A stretch of 64,000 bases of DNA from AV40 sp963817335 (lineage in GTDB: Bacteria; Verrucomicrobiota; Verrucomicrobiia; Chthoniobacterales; UBA10450): NCBI GenBank assembly GCA_963817335.1, contig CAWFNX010000004.1, positions 62,001-126,000 on the forward strand, written 5' to 3'. The position numbers and the translations under genes were made by a program. Positions 35,387 to 44,166 of this stretch are shown piece after piece (within the stretch, counting starts at the first letter, position 1; each line of letters starts with the position of its first letter). The notes below the pieces were generated by a model. The model was not told where the DNA came from and searched no databases. It was given only the letters and a program-made list of their open reading frames with translations.

Positions 35387-37507
35387 TCACTTCGCCACGC
35401 TTCCTCCCAGATCAGCGATTACTTGGTCGGTTAGATCCGGAATGTCTCTGCTGGCAATTGCAACGGGCACGGCATTCGTGCTCTGACCCGTGACATCGAA
35501 AACAATATTAAACCCCGCGTTTTTTGCTACAACCGCAACATCGCCCACAATTCGGTCAATCAGCGCATTGCGTTTCGTCACGGTCAACGACTGCAGTTCT
35601 TTCTCTTTGGCCGCCTTCGCCGCGGCGTCCGGGTGCTCGCCCAATTCAGACTTGGCCCGATCTTTTGCGGCTTGAATTTCAGCTTCTGCCGATGGGCGTT
35701 CGGGTAAAGCTTTAAACGCGCGGTCCATATTCACCTGACCGAAACGTAAATTTTCGGTCGAAGCGAACGAGACGTTTCCCGAGCGAGTTAGATTCTGTTG
35801 ATTAAGATCTGCAACAATGTCGTTGGTTAGGTCAGGAATCCCCTGGAAGAACACAGCCCAACGGCCGTTTACACTTTGACCGCTGACATCGAGGACAATC
35901 GCCTGTCCGTCCTTGGCGCACATTTCCCGAATGAGATTCTCGATGTCTTTGACGATGTCTCCGCGAAAGCGTGACGCCTGCTCTTGGAGTTGCTTTTCGC
36001 GCGTCGTCCGGAACTCATTGATTTCCTTTTCCATTGCTTTTATTTCGGAGATTGCGTGGTTCCGTGATGTGCCGTTCGCCATTTTGTTGATGGCGTCGAG
36101 CTTGGCCTTGTAGGCGTCGGCGCGGTCGTCGTATTCTCTTTTGGCTGCGTTTTTGGCGTCATTGATTTTCGTCTCGGCGTCTTTGGTCTTGAAGTAGCGT
36201 TTGAAGGTGTCGTTCATATCCACTAGCGCGAAGCGCAGCGAACGCACTGCCACAAACATGTCTCGGCTGTTGTTATTCAGTCCGGAAATAACTCGGTCGC
36301 TCATGTCGGCCTGGCCTGGGTTTACGATAAACAGCGGCACACCGTTCAGGCTGTTCCCGCTGCTATCGACAATCAGGTTACTATTGGCGTGATCTAATTG
36401 ACTGATTTCTGCCGTGATCTCCTTTACGATCGCCTCGCGCCTCTTCGATGCTTTATCTTGCAGCTCTTTTTCGCGTGTATTCCTCCAGTCATTAATCTCC
36501 TTTTCCATCGCCTTTATTTCAGACACAGATTGGTCTCTGGCCCTGCCGGCCGCCATGGCATTGATGGCATTCAGTTTCGCCTTATACGCATCGGCGCGCT
36601 GATCGTATTCCTTTTTGGAGGCATTTTTCTCCTCGTTGATCTTCGCTTCGGCCTCCTTCGTCTTGTTGTAGTTCTTAAATGCGCGATCCATGTCAACAAA
36701 CGTAAATGCCGGATTGCGGCCGGAATCATTGCGCCCCGGAGCAACACTCGGGGCGAACGTTGCGCTACTTGAGTTGGTCGCGATATCACCGCGCGCCGGA
36801 GCGGAGGCGCTGGGAGCCGGGCTTGAGCTGGTCGGATGCCTTACCAGAAGTGCTAAGACAACCGCAATTAACGTGACAACAAGGACACCGATACCTGCCA
36901 TAACCTTCCATGGCACGCGTTTCCTGCGTGGCGGCGATATTTCGACCGGAACAGGGCTAGCGCGAGCGGCAGGTTGTGGGGCACCAGCTGCAGACGCTTG
37001 TTCTGATTTTATAGTCGGCTTCTCCGCCAACGAGGGGACTCCGTCAGGTCGTTCCCTGGCGCCGAAGTCGCTGACCAGCCCGGCTGTTTCAGGCAACGGC
37101 TTACTCAGCTGCAATAACGCCTTAAGTGATGTTTCCAGTTGCTGAATGTGCATTTCGACAGGCGGGGTAATAGCGTCGAGCCAGTGTGGGGCACTAAGGT
37201 AATATTCCAGATCGTCGTTCGGGTTTACGTTCTCGATCCGAAACTGAACAATGTGAAGGCGCGAGTTGGCAGCTAACTGCACTTCCCGCAGCACCTGTTC
37301 GGACGTGTTGGAATGGGCGGAAAAAATCAGTGCCATTATCTTGCTGCGTTGAATCGCCCGTTTGATTTCCCCCGCAAAAGAAAGCCCCGGCTGGACATCG
37401 CGCGGCGCGATCCAGCAGCGGATTCCGCTGGCTTCGAGGCCAGCGCACACGGCGTCTGCTATCGGCTTGTCCTGGGATGAGTATGAAATAAAAACGTCGT
37501 GCGCCAT
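35387..37507 (-). CDS. TIR domain - transmembrane - triple OmpH/Skp-like repeat protein
   Basis: 706 residues from ATG 37507, which gives the same MAH start as its paralogue at 26531; 41 upstream in-frame codons look non-coding. Residues 1-135 form a TIR domain with DVFISYSSQDKPIADAV, CWIAPRDVQPG and LREVQLA (Glu75). After a Pro-rich linker comes a TM helix (VMAGIGVLVVTLIAVVLALL, near 205-225). Then three OmpH/Skp-like modules of ~145 residues follow, each with a start like VDMDRAFKNYNKTKEAEAKI, a long coiled coil and a closing IVLDVSGQS-type hairpin with DLTD. Skp is a periplasmic chaperone; as a TIR fusion it could sense envelope state. The third module is shortened in its coiled coil. Confidence 0.85.
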   Translation of the reverse strand: MAHDVFISYSSQDKPIADAVCAGLEASGIRCWIAPRDVQPGLSFAGEIKRAIQRSKIMALIFSAHSNTSEQVLREVQLAANSRLHIVQFRIENVNPNDDLEYYLSAPHWLDAITPPVEMHIQQLETSLKALLQLSKPLPETAGLVSDFGARERPDGVPSLAEKPTIKSEQASAAGAPQPAARASPVPVEISPPRRKRVPWKVMAGIGVLVVTLIAVVLALLVRHPTSSSPAPSASAPARGDIATNSSSATFAPSVAPGRNDSGRNPAFTFVDMDRAFKNYNKTKEAEAKINEEKNASKKEYDQRADAYKAKLNAINAMAAGRARDQSVSEIKAMEKEINDWRNTREKELQDKASKRREAIVKEITAEISQLDHANSNLIVDSSGNSLNGVPLFIVNPGQADMSDRVISGLNNNSRDMFVAVRSLRFALVDMNDTFKRYFKTKDAETKINDAKNAAKREYDDRADAYKAKLDAINKMANGTSRNHAISEIKAMEKEINEFRTTREKQLQEQASRFRGDIVKDIENLIREMCAKDGQAIVLDVSGQSVNGRWAVFFQGIPDLTNDIVADLNQQNLTRSGNVSFASTENLRFGQVNMDRAFKALPERPSAEAEIQAAKDRAKSELGEHPDAAAKAAKEKELQSLTVTKRNALIDRIVGDVAVVAKNAGFNIVFDVTGQSTNAVPVAIASRDIPDLTDQVIADLGGSVAK

Positions 37508-37812
37508 ACTCGTGCTCCCGGCTGTTGTATCTGATTTTAACCGGCAATTACAAGCCTCGCGGATTGGACAGATTCGGACAAGAGAACTGCGTAAAGTTGC
37601 GCCACAAACGGTAGCGGGATTGTAGCTCACTCGTGCAGCGGGTCGGAAGAAATCCCTTATCTCAGAACGTATGAGACGCTTTTACCATCGTCGCCGCCTC
37701 GTTGGAAAAGAGCTGAGCAACAGCTTTGTCCGTCAGTATTCACTTTTGCGTTCCGGCCGCCGCTAATTGCTCGGGCATTGGCAAAACAGTTAGGAATTGG
37801 TATCCAGCGTAA
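37508..37812. promoter_or_regulatory. Divergent intergenic region
   Basis: 305 bases between the second TIR gene (-) and the M1 peptidase gene (+). It should hold promoters for both. No clear boxes, repeats or RNA structure were recognised. Confidence 0.35.
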
Positions 37813-40422
37813 ATGAAGTCCGGTGGGAGACGTTTGATCGGGATGATTGCCATATCCGTAATAGGGGGCATTTCCTCCGCGGTGGCTGCGGAAAATGGGT
37901 CGGCGCCGGAAGCCGATGCGCGTCAAGTGCTGCCCACCACCTTAGTCCCGGCGCATTACGACGTGCACCTCATGCCGAACATTGAGCAGATGGTATTCAA
38001 AGGGGAGGTGGCGGTGACGGGCGAGGCGCCGGAGGCGGGAAGTAGCATCGTGCTAAACGCGAAACACCTCACTTTCGACAAGGCGCGCCTCGACGACGAC
38101 CAGCATGCAACGATCGCGCTCGATGACAAGTTGGGGCGCGCGACCCTTACCTTCCCGAAGCCTTACACGCGGGGTCGTCACATCCTGACGATTGCTTACC
38201 ACGCACCGATCGCGACAGGAACGCGAGGCTTTTTTGCGATGAATTACGACAGCCCGGCGGGAAAGCGGCGGACACTCGCCACGAATCTCGAGCCAGCTTT
38301 CGCGCGAGAAGTGTTGCCCTGCTGGGATGAGCCCGCCATGAAGGCGACCTTTACCGTTACTCTCGATGGGCCGGCCGACCGGATGGCGCTTTCGAACATG
38401 CCAGCAGTGGAGACGACGCCGATGCCGAACGGCATGCAGCGGACGCGCTTCGCCGAGTCGCCGCGGATGTCGACCTACCTTTTGTTCGTCGGCATCGGCG
38501 ACTACGAGCGCATTCACCAGGAGATGGACGGCGTCGACATCGGTATCGTGGTAAAACGTGGGGACCTGTCGAAGGCGCGCTACGCGCTGACGCAAGCGAC
38601 GGCTCTGCTTCATTATTACAACGACTACTTCGGGCAACGTTATCCGCTGCCGAAGCTGGACTTGATCGCCGCGCCCGGCGAAATCGAGGGCGGCTCGATG
38701 GAAAACTGGGGTGCGATCTTCTACTCGCAGGACCATCTCCTGTTTGACCCGAATGTCTCGACGGAGCGCGAACGGCAGACGGTGTTCCTAGTGGTGAGCC
38801 ATGAGATGGCGCACCAGTGGTTTGGAGACCTTGTGACGATGGCCTGGTGGGACAATCTCTGGCTGAACGAGGGTTTTGCGCGTTGGATGCAAACCAATGC
38901 GGCTGAGGCGTTGCATCCGGAGTGGAACACCGGGCTGCAAGCCGCCGACATTTTCGAGAGGGGTAAGCGAGCGGATGCCCAAGCGGCAACGCATCCGGTA
39001 TTGCAACCCGTGAACACCCCGGAGCAGGCGCTGCAGGCTTTCGACGCCATAACCTACAACAAGGGTGCCGCAGTCATTACCATGTTGCAGGCCTATGTGG
39101 GCGCCGAGCGTTTCCGAGATGGAGTACGGAGATACATGAAAGCGCACGCGTTTGGCAACACGGTCGACAACGACCTTTGGAATGAAGTGCAAGCCTCGGC
39201 CGGCAGGCCGGTGTTGGAGATTGAGCACGAGTTCACCCGGCAGGCGGGCGTGCCGCTGATTCGGGTCATGCCTAGCGGTAATGGTGTTACGCTTACAGAA
39301 GCTCGATTCGCTGAGGACCTGGACAGTCTCAAAGGCGCAGCTCCGACCCACTGGAAAATCCCGCTCGCGATCACGGAGGCGAATGGTAAGCGGCGCGACC
39401 TGCTACTCAATGATCGTGCGGCGGTGGCGGGAAGAGCACCGCTGGTAAATGCCGGCGGGCTCACTTACGCCCGAGTGGCGTATCCTCCGGAACACGCGGC
39501 GGCTCTTGCCGAGCGCATGGGGGGACTCTCACCGATGGACCAGATCAATCTGATGAATGACGGATGGGCACTTGGCGAATCAGGGTATGCGCCAGCCTCA
39601 AACCTTCTCCAGTTCATGAGCCGGATTCCCGTCGATGCCGACCCTGTCGTTTGGTCGCGCGCGGTGGACCTGTTGGTTGAGATCGACCGCGCCTATTCCG
39701 ACGGCACGGCGCGCGATACCTTTCGGCGTCGCGCGCTCGCGCTGCTAAGTCCGTTGGCGCAACGATTGGGCGATCATCCGGCGGCTGACGAGCCTTCCAA
39801 CGTGACCAGCCTTCGCGCCACTGTTTGGACCGCACGGGCGCGGATGGGTGATGTCACCACAATTTTGTGGGCGAAGAAGATTTACAACTCGGGCGAAGGA
39901 TCTGCGGCCGAGCGCCGCGCCGCCTTGGACATCGTGGCCGAAACCGCCGACGCGGCGATTTTTGATTCGCTCCTGGACAAAGCTCGCCACACGCAAGATC
40001 CGCAGGAAAAGGGTCACTTTTTCCAAGCCATGGCGCGCGCACTGGATGCTAGGCTTTCGGCGCGGATGGTAGAGATCGCTCTCGGCCCAGATGCGCCGGC
40101 CGGTTCAGCGCCAGACCTTCTTGCGATCGCCGGGAAAGAGAATCCCGACGCAGTCTGGAATGCGCTTGCACCTCGCTTAGAGGGCAAGCTGCCCATCGAC
40201 GAGCAGGAGGCTTGGCTCGTCGTCTCCGGCATTGCGAGCGGCTCGGCCGATCCCGCACGTATCGCTGACATCCGCGCTTATGGTGAGGCGCACATTCCGG
40301 CCGATGCGCGTCGTCCAATTGAACGTGCAGTACAGTCGATCAAACTGAATGGGCGCGTTCGCCGCGAGGCGATCCCCGAGATCGATCGCTGGCTGGCCGC
40401 GCATAAGAAGCGCGGAGCCTAA
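37813..40422 (+). CDS. M1-family metallo-aminopeptidase (PepN-like), secreted
   Basis: 869 residues. Signal peptide (LIGMIAISVIGGISSAVAAE). The gluzincin core is complete: exopeptidase motif GGSMENWG near residue 296, zinc site HEMAHQWFGDL (His330, His334) and the third ligand in NLWLNEGFA. A C-terminal ERAP1-like helical domain follows (from about residue 530). It removes N-terminal residues from peptides in the periplasm. By eye the gene is richer in G/C at third positions than the TIR genes beside it, and its style resembles proteobacterial homologues, so transfer is possible. No operon partner. Confidence 0.93.
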   Translation: MKSGGRRLIGMIAISVIGGISSAVAAENGSAPEADARQVLPTTLVPAHYDVHLMPNIEQMVFKGEVAVTGEAPEAGSSIVLNAKHLTFDKARLDDDQHATIALDDKLGRATLTFPKPYTRGRHILTIAYHAPIATGTRGFFAMNYDSPAGKRRTLATNLEPAFAREVLPCWDEPAMKATFTVTLDGPADRMALSNMPAVETTPMPNGMQRTRFAESPRMSTYLLFVGIGDYERIHQEMDGVDIGIVVKRGDLSKARYALTQATALLHYYNDYFGQRYPLPKLDLIAAPGEIEGGSMENWGAIFYSQDHLLFDPNVSTERERQTVFLVVSHEMAHQWFGDLVTMAWWDNLWLNEGFARWMQTNAAEALHPEWNTGLQAADIFERGKRADAQAATHPVLQPVNTPEQALQAFDAITYNKGAAVITMLQAYVGAERFRDGVRRYMKAHAFGNTVDNDLWNEVQASAGRPVLEIEHEFTRQAGVPLIRVMPSGNGVTLTEARFAEDLDSLKGAAPTHWKIPLAITEANGKRRDLLLNDRAAVAGRAPLVNAGGLTYARVAYPPEHAAALAERMGGLSPMDQINLMNDGWALGESGYAPASNLLQFMSRIPVDADPVVWSRAVDLLVEIDRAYSDGTARDTFRRRALALLSPLAQRLGDHPAADEPSNVTSLRATVWTARARMGDVTTILWAKKIYNSGEGSAAERRAALDIVAETADAAIFDSLLDKARHTQDPQEKGHFFQAMARALDARLSARMVEIALGPDAPAGSAPDLLAIAGKENPDAVWNALAPRLEGKLPIDEQEAWLVVSGIASGSADPARIADIRAYGEAHIPADARRPIERAVQSIKLNGRVRREAIPEIDRWLAAHKKRGA

Positions 40423-40563
40423 GAACCGTCTGGGGAAACGGGTCAACAATTAAACAGCGTTCACTATTTGTTCGCGGAAGTGAGTGGACACGATTGTTAT
40501 GGCTTCCAATGAAAGTTAGCAGGGCCAGTAGCCAAATCGCAAAAAGCGTTGCCGAGAGCGCTG

Positions 40564-41814
40564 CTAACGCAAATAAAGCCGTCCGGCGCCTACATCGATT
40601 ATTGCGGAGCTCCGGGAGAGTTGCCGAATCCCGAGTAACGCCACTGGCTGACGTGGCGACTCTTTGTAAGCAACAAACGCAACATCAGCGTCGGCAATTG
40701 TAAACCCGCCAAAACCAAACTTCTTCACGCGGGCGGAGCTAACAGGCAACCCGGACTTCATTGCCATTGTAACTGTGGATGAAGTGGATTCAGCAATAAC
40801 ACCCGCTTTCTTACTTATCGCACTATCGACAATCGTCAGGTCGCTGCCCGTGTCAATTACTACGCTACACGAAACCGTGTTAATAAATCCATTGACCGTC
40901 AATTGATGTTTAGAATCTAGGTGTAGAGGTATCCTAGTGTAGCCCTTCTCACCTAAGATCTTGCCGAGCTCTTGGCTGGTCCGTTCAATGGGTCCATACG
41001 GCGAGACGTAGAGCATTTTCTCTTTGCAATCTATTACGGCTCCAGCCATCCGGAGTTGGTCCAAACCGATCACTCCATCAACATATGGAATTTTCAAAAC
41101 TAGTGCAGGAACGTTCTTTATGTTGATTGTCCCCCTCTCTGGAGATCCCTTTGCCAGCGGATAAAAGATCGTAAGTAGATTCAGTTTCGTCGTGCCGAGG
41201 GACTCTGTGGAAGATGAACTGACTACGCTGTGAGCATGATTCAATAGCTTCTGCTCGATCAGGCCAAACTTGCCTAACCGTTGCCGCGCAATTTCAAACG
41301 CACTAGCGCCAGTATCGATCATCAGGTCGGCGCTTTCGCTGTTAATAGCTCCTGAGATCAAGAGGTGGCCGCCGCCAGCCAATTCGGCTGTGCCCTCCAG
41401 CCGCTCTGAATGAAGCTTGATCGGCTTGAAGCCCTGCTCGGTGAAAAATCGGACGAGAACAGAATTCGTTGGAAAGTCTGACGAAAGATCGTTCGGTGCG
41501 TTTAAATTGGAGTGCCACTCCACCTGCGAGATGCGGTTTTCTTCCACTTGCACGGTGCAGACTTGGTCCGGGTATCCTTCGCGCTTCAAGATGATATCTG
41601 CGCGCCCCGGTGGCAGCTCAATCGCTGTGGGCGCAGCGCCTTGTTCCGAGCGACCGAGAATTGTATAAGTTGTGCCCACAGGCGCACGGATTATAACTGT
41701 GCCGGAAGAAGAGCTTGTCGTTTGGGCGAGACTCTGACAGACCACCAAACCTACGATGCCCGCCGAAGCAGGTATCCACTTATAAATATAAATATTATGG
41801 TCGGAGCGAGGCAT
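40564..41814 (-). CDS. Retropepsin-like aspartyl protease with PEGA domain
   Basis: 416 residues with an N-terminal hydrophobic leader (IPASAGIVGLVVCQSLAQ), a PEGA-like beta domain (residues ~38-100, TAIELPPGRADIILKREGYP) and two aspartyl-protease-like halves. Each half has a catalytic-type motif: LMIDTGAS (near residue 168) and VVIDTGSD (near residue 315), each followed by hydrophobic-hydrophobic-Gly strands (GVIGLDQL, ALLGIRQL). Bacterial proteins of this type are often dimeric single-lobe retropepsins; here both lobes are in one chain, as in pepsin. Envelope location is likely. The substrate is unknown. Confidence 0.8.
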   Translation of the reverse strand: MPRSDHNIYIYKWIPASAGIVGLVVCQSLAQTTSSSSGTVIIRAPVGTTYTILGRSEQGAAPTAIELPPGRADIILKREGYPDQVCTVQVEENRISQVEWHSNLNAPNDLSSDFPTNSVLVRFFTEQGFKPIKLHSERLEGTAELAGGGHLLISGAINSESADLMIDTGASAFEIARQRLGKFGLIEQKLLNHAHSVVSSSSTESLGTTKLNLLTIFYPLAKGSPERGTINIKNVPALVLKIPYVDGVIGLDQLRMAGAVIDCKEKMLYVSPYGPIERTSQELGKILGEKGYTRIPLHLDSKHQLTVNGFINTVSCSVVIDTGSDLTIVDSAISKKAGVIAESTSSTVTMAMKSGLPVSSARVKKFGFGGFTIADADVAFVAYKESPRQPVALLGIRQLSRSSAIIDVGAGRLYLR

Positions 41815-41869
41815 CAGCTTCAGAACCCACCGCCAACTGCTGTTGCGCCGGTTGGAAGTGCTTCGCCTG

Positions 41870-42007
41870 TTATTCGTTTCCCGCTCCGTAATCGGTGAAT
41901 CGTCCGTTTTTCAGTTTAACGTAGTGATTACCCGCGTTCCATCGCAAGATTTCTGAACCATCTTCGACTTTGTCAGCATCGGGTTTGCCGAAAGTCCCGA
42001 TAAAAAC
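41870..42007 (-). pseudogene. C-terminal fragment resembling a BamE/SmpA-type domain
   Basis: On the - strand, after an in-frame stop at 42008-42010 and with no start codon, 45 codons read FIGTFGKPDADKVEDGSEIL, RWNAGNHYVKLKNGRFTDY and GAGNE before TAA (41870-41872). The GKPD start and alternating strand pattern resemble small lipoprotein domains of the BamE/SmpA type. The piece is too short and lacks a start, so I call it a remnant. Confidence 0.4.
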
Positions 42008-42036
42008 TTAAGTGCGCGACAAGGAGAATCGTCTAA

Positions 42037-42183
42037 TCGGGCTGGCCTTGCCTGTCAAATACGCTCGAGGAACGTACGGAAAAGGACGCGCTAGAAGTCT
42101 TCAAATTGCTGGAGCTCGCATATCCGCAATCGGCGGATGTCCAAACCGGTCTGGCGGACGCGGTGACGAACTTGGTTTGTTGA
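42037..42183 (+). pseudogene. C-terminal fragment with TPR-like helix
   Basis: The + strand reads NTLEERTEKDALEVFKLLEL, AYPQSADVQTGLADAVTNLV and C before TGA. It resembles the tetratricopeptide end found in serine hydrolases and similar proteins. There is no start codon, and it runs toward the VapB-like gene. Probable remnant of a lost gene. Confidence 0.35.
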
Positions 42184-42213
42184 CAAACGCGCTGCCGGTG
42201 GGATAATCCCACC

Positions 42214-42441
42214 ATGACCTTGACTGCCGATACCAAGAAGCGCATCGTGGTCCCTGACGCGGCTCCCGGGGATGTTTTCACCTGTGAGAGAGTTGGGAAC
42301 GGAATATTACTTCGACGGGTGTACCGCAAAGCGCCTCGGAAAAAAATGACAAGGAAGCAGGTGCTGGCTGCTATCCGTCGCTGGAAATATATTCCAGCGA
42401 TGAGTTGGGAAGAACTCCGTAAGCTTACCCGTGAGCCATGA
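42214..42441 (+). CDS. VapB-like antitoxin
   Basis: 75 residues. The N-terminal half (KKRIVVPDAAPGDVFTCERV, GNGILLRRV) has the swapped-hairpin strand pattern of AbrB/SpoVT-like antitoxins, and the C-terminal half (MTRKQVLAAIRRW, MSWEELRKLTREP) is the flexible toxin-binding part. It overlaps the PIN-domain gene by ATGA, the usual coupling of vapBC pairs. The DNA-binding half would autoregulate the pair. Confidence 0.75.
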   Translation: MTLTADTKKRIVVPDAAPGDVFTCERVGNGILLRRVYRKAPRKKMTRKQVLAAIRRWKYIPAMSWEELRKLTREP

Positions 42442-42857
42442 TACTGTTCGATACCAACATCGTAATCGACGCACAAGATCAGGGCACGACCCGCGGCGCC
42501 CGAGCCGCGGCGCTGATTGCGGAGGCAGTCTCGGGCGAGGGCGCGGCTGTGAACGCAATCGCTTTCGCTGAGTTATGCGTTGGCCAACCCGACGAGGCAG
42601 ATGTCGTATCTGAGCTTCTTGAAGCGGGCATTACGATTCTGGATGTTCCTGCTGCAGCTTCGCCAATTTGCGGACGCGCATATACCCGATATAAAAGCTC
42701 ACGCCGGCGCTCGGGTGGTGGAGAGGCGCCGCGTATACCGTTGCCTGATTTTTTCATTGGTGCCCATGCCCAGTTAATGGGGTGGAAGATAGCTACTCGC
42801 GATACTGACCGTTATCGGCGCTATTTCGAAAAAGTCGAACTGATCGAAGTCAAATAA
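42438..42857 (+). CDS. vapC: VapC-like PIN-domain toxin
   Basis: 139 residues. PIN-domain nuclease: N-terminal MILFDTNIVIDA with the first metal-binding Asp5, a mid-protein Glu (AFAELCVG) and late acidic residues in LPDFFIGAHAQLMGWKIATR and DTDRYRRYF. These are the four acidic positions of an Mg-dependent ribonuclease. VapC toxins usually cut tRNA or rRNA. ATG 42438 overlaps the antitoxin stop. Confidence 0.88.
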   Translation: MILFDTNIVIDAQDQGTTRGARAAALIAEAVSGEGAAVNAIAFAELCVGQPDEADVVSELLEAGITILDVPAAASPICGRAYTRYKSSRRRSGGGEAPRIPLPDFFIGAHAQLMGWKIATRDTDRYRRYFEKVELIEVK

Positions 42858-42979
42858 ACCCGGATGTTTATATTCAGCTCCCTCTTACTAGCTCAATAAC
42901 GACGAAGGCTCCACTCGCGCGCGGGCCGTTCTCGCCCGGGCCGGCGAAGAATCTGCCGCCTGAGCGCTTCGTAGTAAGA

Positions 42980-42998
42980 TACGGGTGTCCACCCCGTA
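42980..42998. repeat. TACGGG...CCCGTA hairpin
   Basis: TACGGG (42980-42985) and CCCGTA (42993-42998) are separated by 7 bases, in the gap after the vapC-like gene. Same arm sequence and loop length as at 23288. Confidence 0.45.
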
Positions 42999-43038
42999 AC
43001 CCATCACGGCACTATTCCTTAGGTCAAATGCTTGGCCG

Positions 43039-43392
43039 CTATCGGCTTGCGGCCAATTCTTTCTTCGGCCAGGAGTTTAAAATAAACGACCTAATTTCAT
43101 CCGAAAAATTGAACAGGTCGCTCAATGAAAATGAAGATACGTATTGAGCTCTTGCCTCGACTAAGACAGAACCGACTCGGAATATTTTCGAGTCTTGGGA
43201 AGCTCGGAAAGCGTCAATCATAAACTGTTCGAGGCGGTGCATAATCTCTTCAATTTCAGCTTCGGTTACGGTTTGCTCGGACGGTAGTTCAACTTCGACC
43301 TGGCCTGCGTCGGGATCTTCCTCCCAATATAAGGACCAAATGGTTTCGCTCTTACCTTCGTACGTTGCCGTAACAGGTTTAATTGTACTCAT
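43039..43392 (-). CDS. Protein of unknown function
   Basis: 117 residues when started at ATG 43392 (an in-frame TTG at 43425 adds 11 residues). It is acidic and probably mixed alpha/beta: TIKPVTATYEGKSETIWSLY, VEVELPSEQTVTEAEIEEIM, HRLEQFMIDAFRAS, FSLSDLFNFSDEIRSFIL. No family recognised. It stands alone on the - strand, just left of the putative integrated element. Confidence 0.5.
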   Translation of the reverse strand: MSTIKPVTATYEGKSETIWSLYWEEDPDAGQVEVELPSEQTVTEAEIEEIMHRLEQFMIDAFRASQDSKIFRVGSVLVEARAQYVSSFSLSDLFNFSDEIRSFILNSWPKKELAASR

Positions 43393-43870
43393 CTGAATTT
43401 TCTGCTTACTAATGCGCCCAAGCAATTAGGATCGGATCAAACCCGGAAGCAAATCATTCGCGAGTATTTAGTCGCCATATCACATTTGCCGGCCTTTTCG
43501 CTCAACACATTCAAACTGGTGTTGAAATCATTCTGCGAAATTACGATAGCCACCTTTCGCAAAACCGACCGCTGTACCTGCCACCGCAGGGCTTGGAAGT
43601 AAACTGGCAGAAACGGCGCGCATACCAGTTAGCGAAGCGCACTTTCGCGCCTCGGTTTGCGCAAAACTTTGGCTAACACGGGAAATAGTCCCGTAACGCC
43701 GCCTTGGGGGGAGGGGCGGCGCTCGGGACTGCACTCAACAAATGGCCGACATGAATCTTAGGAACCGCGCTCGTTATTTGGTTCGAATTACGCGGTTTCC
43801 AAGGCGTTCACGATCTCCTGGCAGAGAAGGGAACGCTCCGTCACATATATATGACAAGAGTATCCACCCC

Positions 43871-43884
43871 GCAGCGCGTACGGG
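43871..43884 (+). repeat. Candidate att repeat: copy of the tRNA-Glu 3' end
   Basis: GCAGCGCGTACGGG is identical to 49960-49973, the last bases of the tRNA-Glu gene, in the same orientation. Further similarity to the tRNA may continue after an interruption (GTGCACACGCCTGAG near 43929 against GTGCACCGGCCTTGAG in the tRNA). It may be the outer junction of an element that integrated at the tRNA. The shared GTACGGG core is also a common repeat here, so chance is not excluded. Confidence 0.4.
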
Positions 43885-44149
43885 GCTGAAGCCCGCGTAC
43901 CGCGAAACGACACGGGAACGGGAATCCGTGCACACGCCTGAGTGAGGAGCGTGTTCCCGGAGCGACTGATGATTCTGTTCACTTCTCCAATATCTGCGAC
44001 CGCATTTGCCTACCAGAATCCGAGTAGTCTTGCGCACTGACAAACCTTCTAGAACTCGTGATTGGTCGCGCAGGTTCGGCCGGATCGATGGAGCTCGGGA
44101 GTAGTTACTCCAGGCGCGGGCCTCTTGGCGTTTGCATCTTTTCAAGTGA

Positions 44150-44165
44150 TACTTTAGTATCACTC
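44150..44165. promoter_or_regulatory. Candidate operator of the Phd/ParE pair
   Basis: GATACTTTAGTATC forms a near-perfect inverted repeat (GATACT/AGTATC) directly upstream of ATG 44167. That is where Phd-type antitoxins normally bind to repress their own operon. Confidence 0.5.
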
Positions 44166-44166
44166 G

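Larger units (their letters stand above)
41815..42213. other. Gene graveyard between protease gene and VapBC-like pair
   Basis: 399 bases without an intact gene. Two coding-like fragments on opposite strands (41870-42007 and 42037-42183) are listed separately. The rest shows no signal that I recognise. Confidence 0.5.
43393..44166. other. 774-base gene-free region with hairpins and a tRNA-like scar
   Basis: No gene is supported. Contents: an ACGGGA/TCCCGT hairpin (43678-43694), the tRNA-Glu-like repeat at 43871, and a short GGGCT/AGCCC stem just after it (43883-43894). An open frame on the - strand (43774-44385) looks like antisense to the antitoxin gene and has no protein character. Confidence 0.5.

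Noticed and set aside
38053..39464. Long antisense open frames inside the M1 peptidase gene.
   Set aside because: They are shadows of a G/C-rich coding gene with complete catalytic motifs on the + strand.
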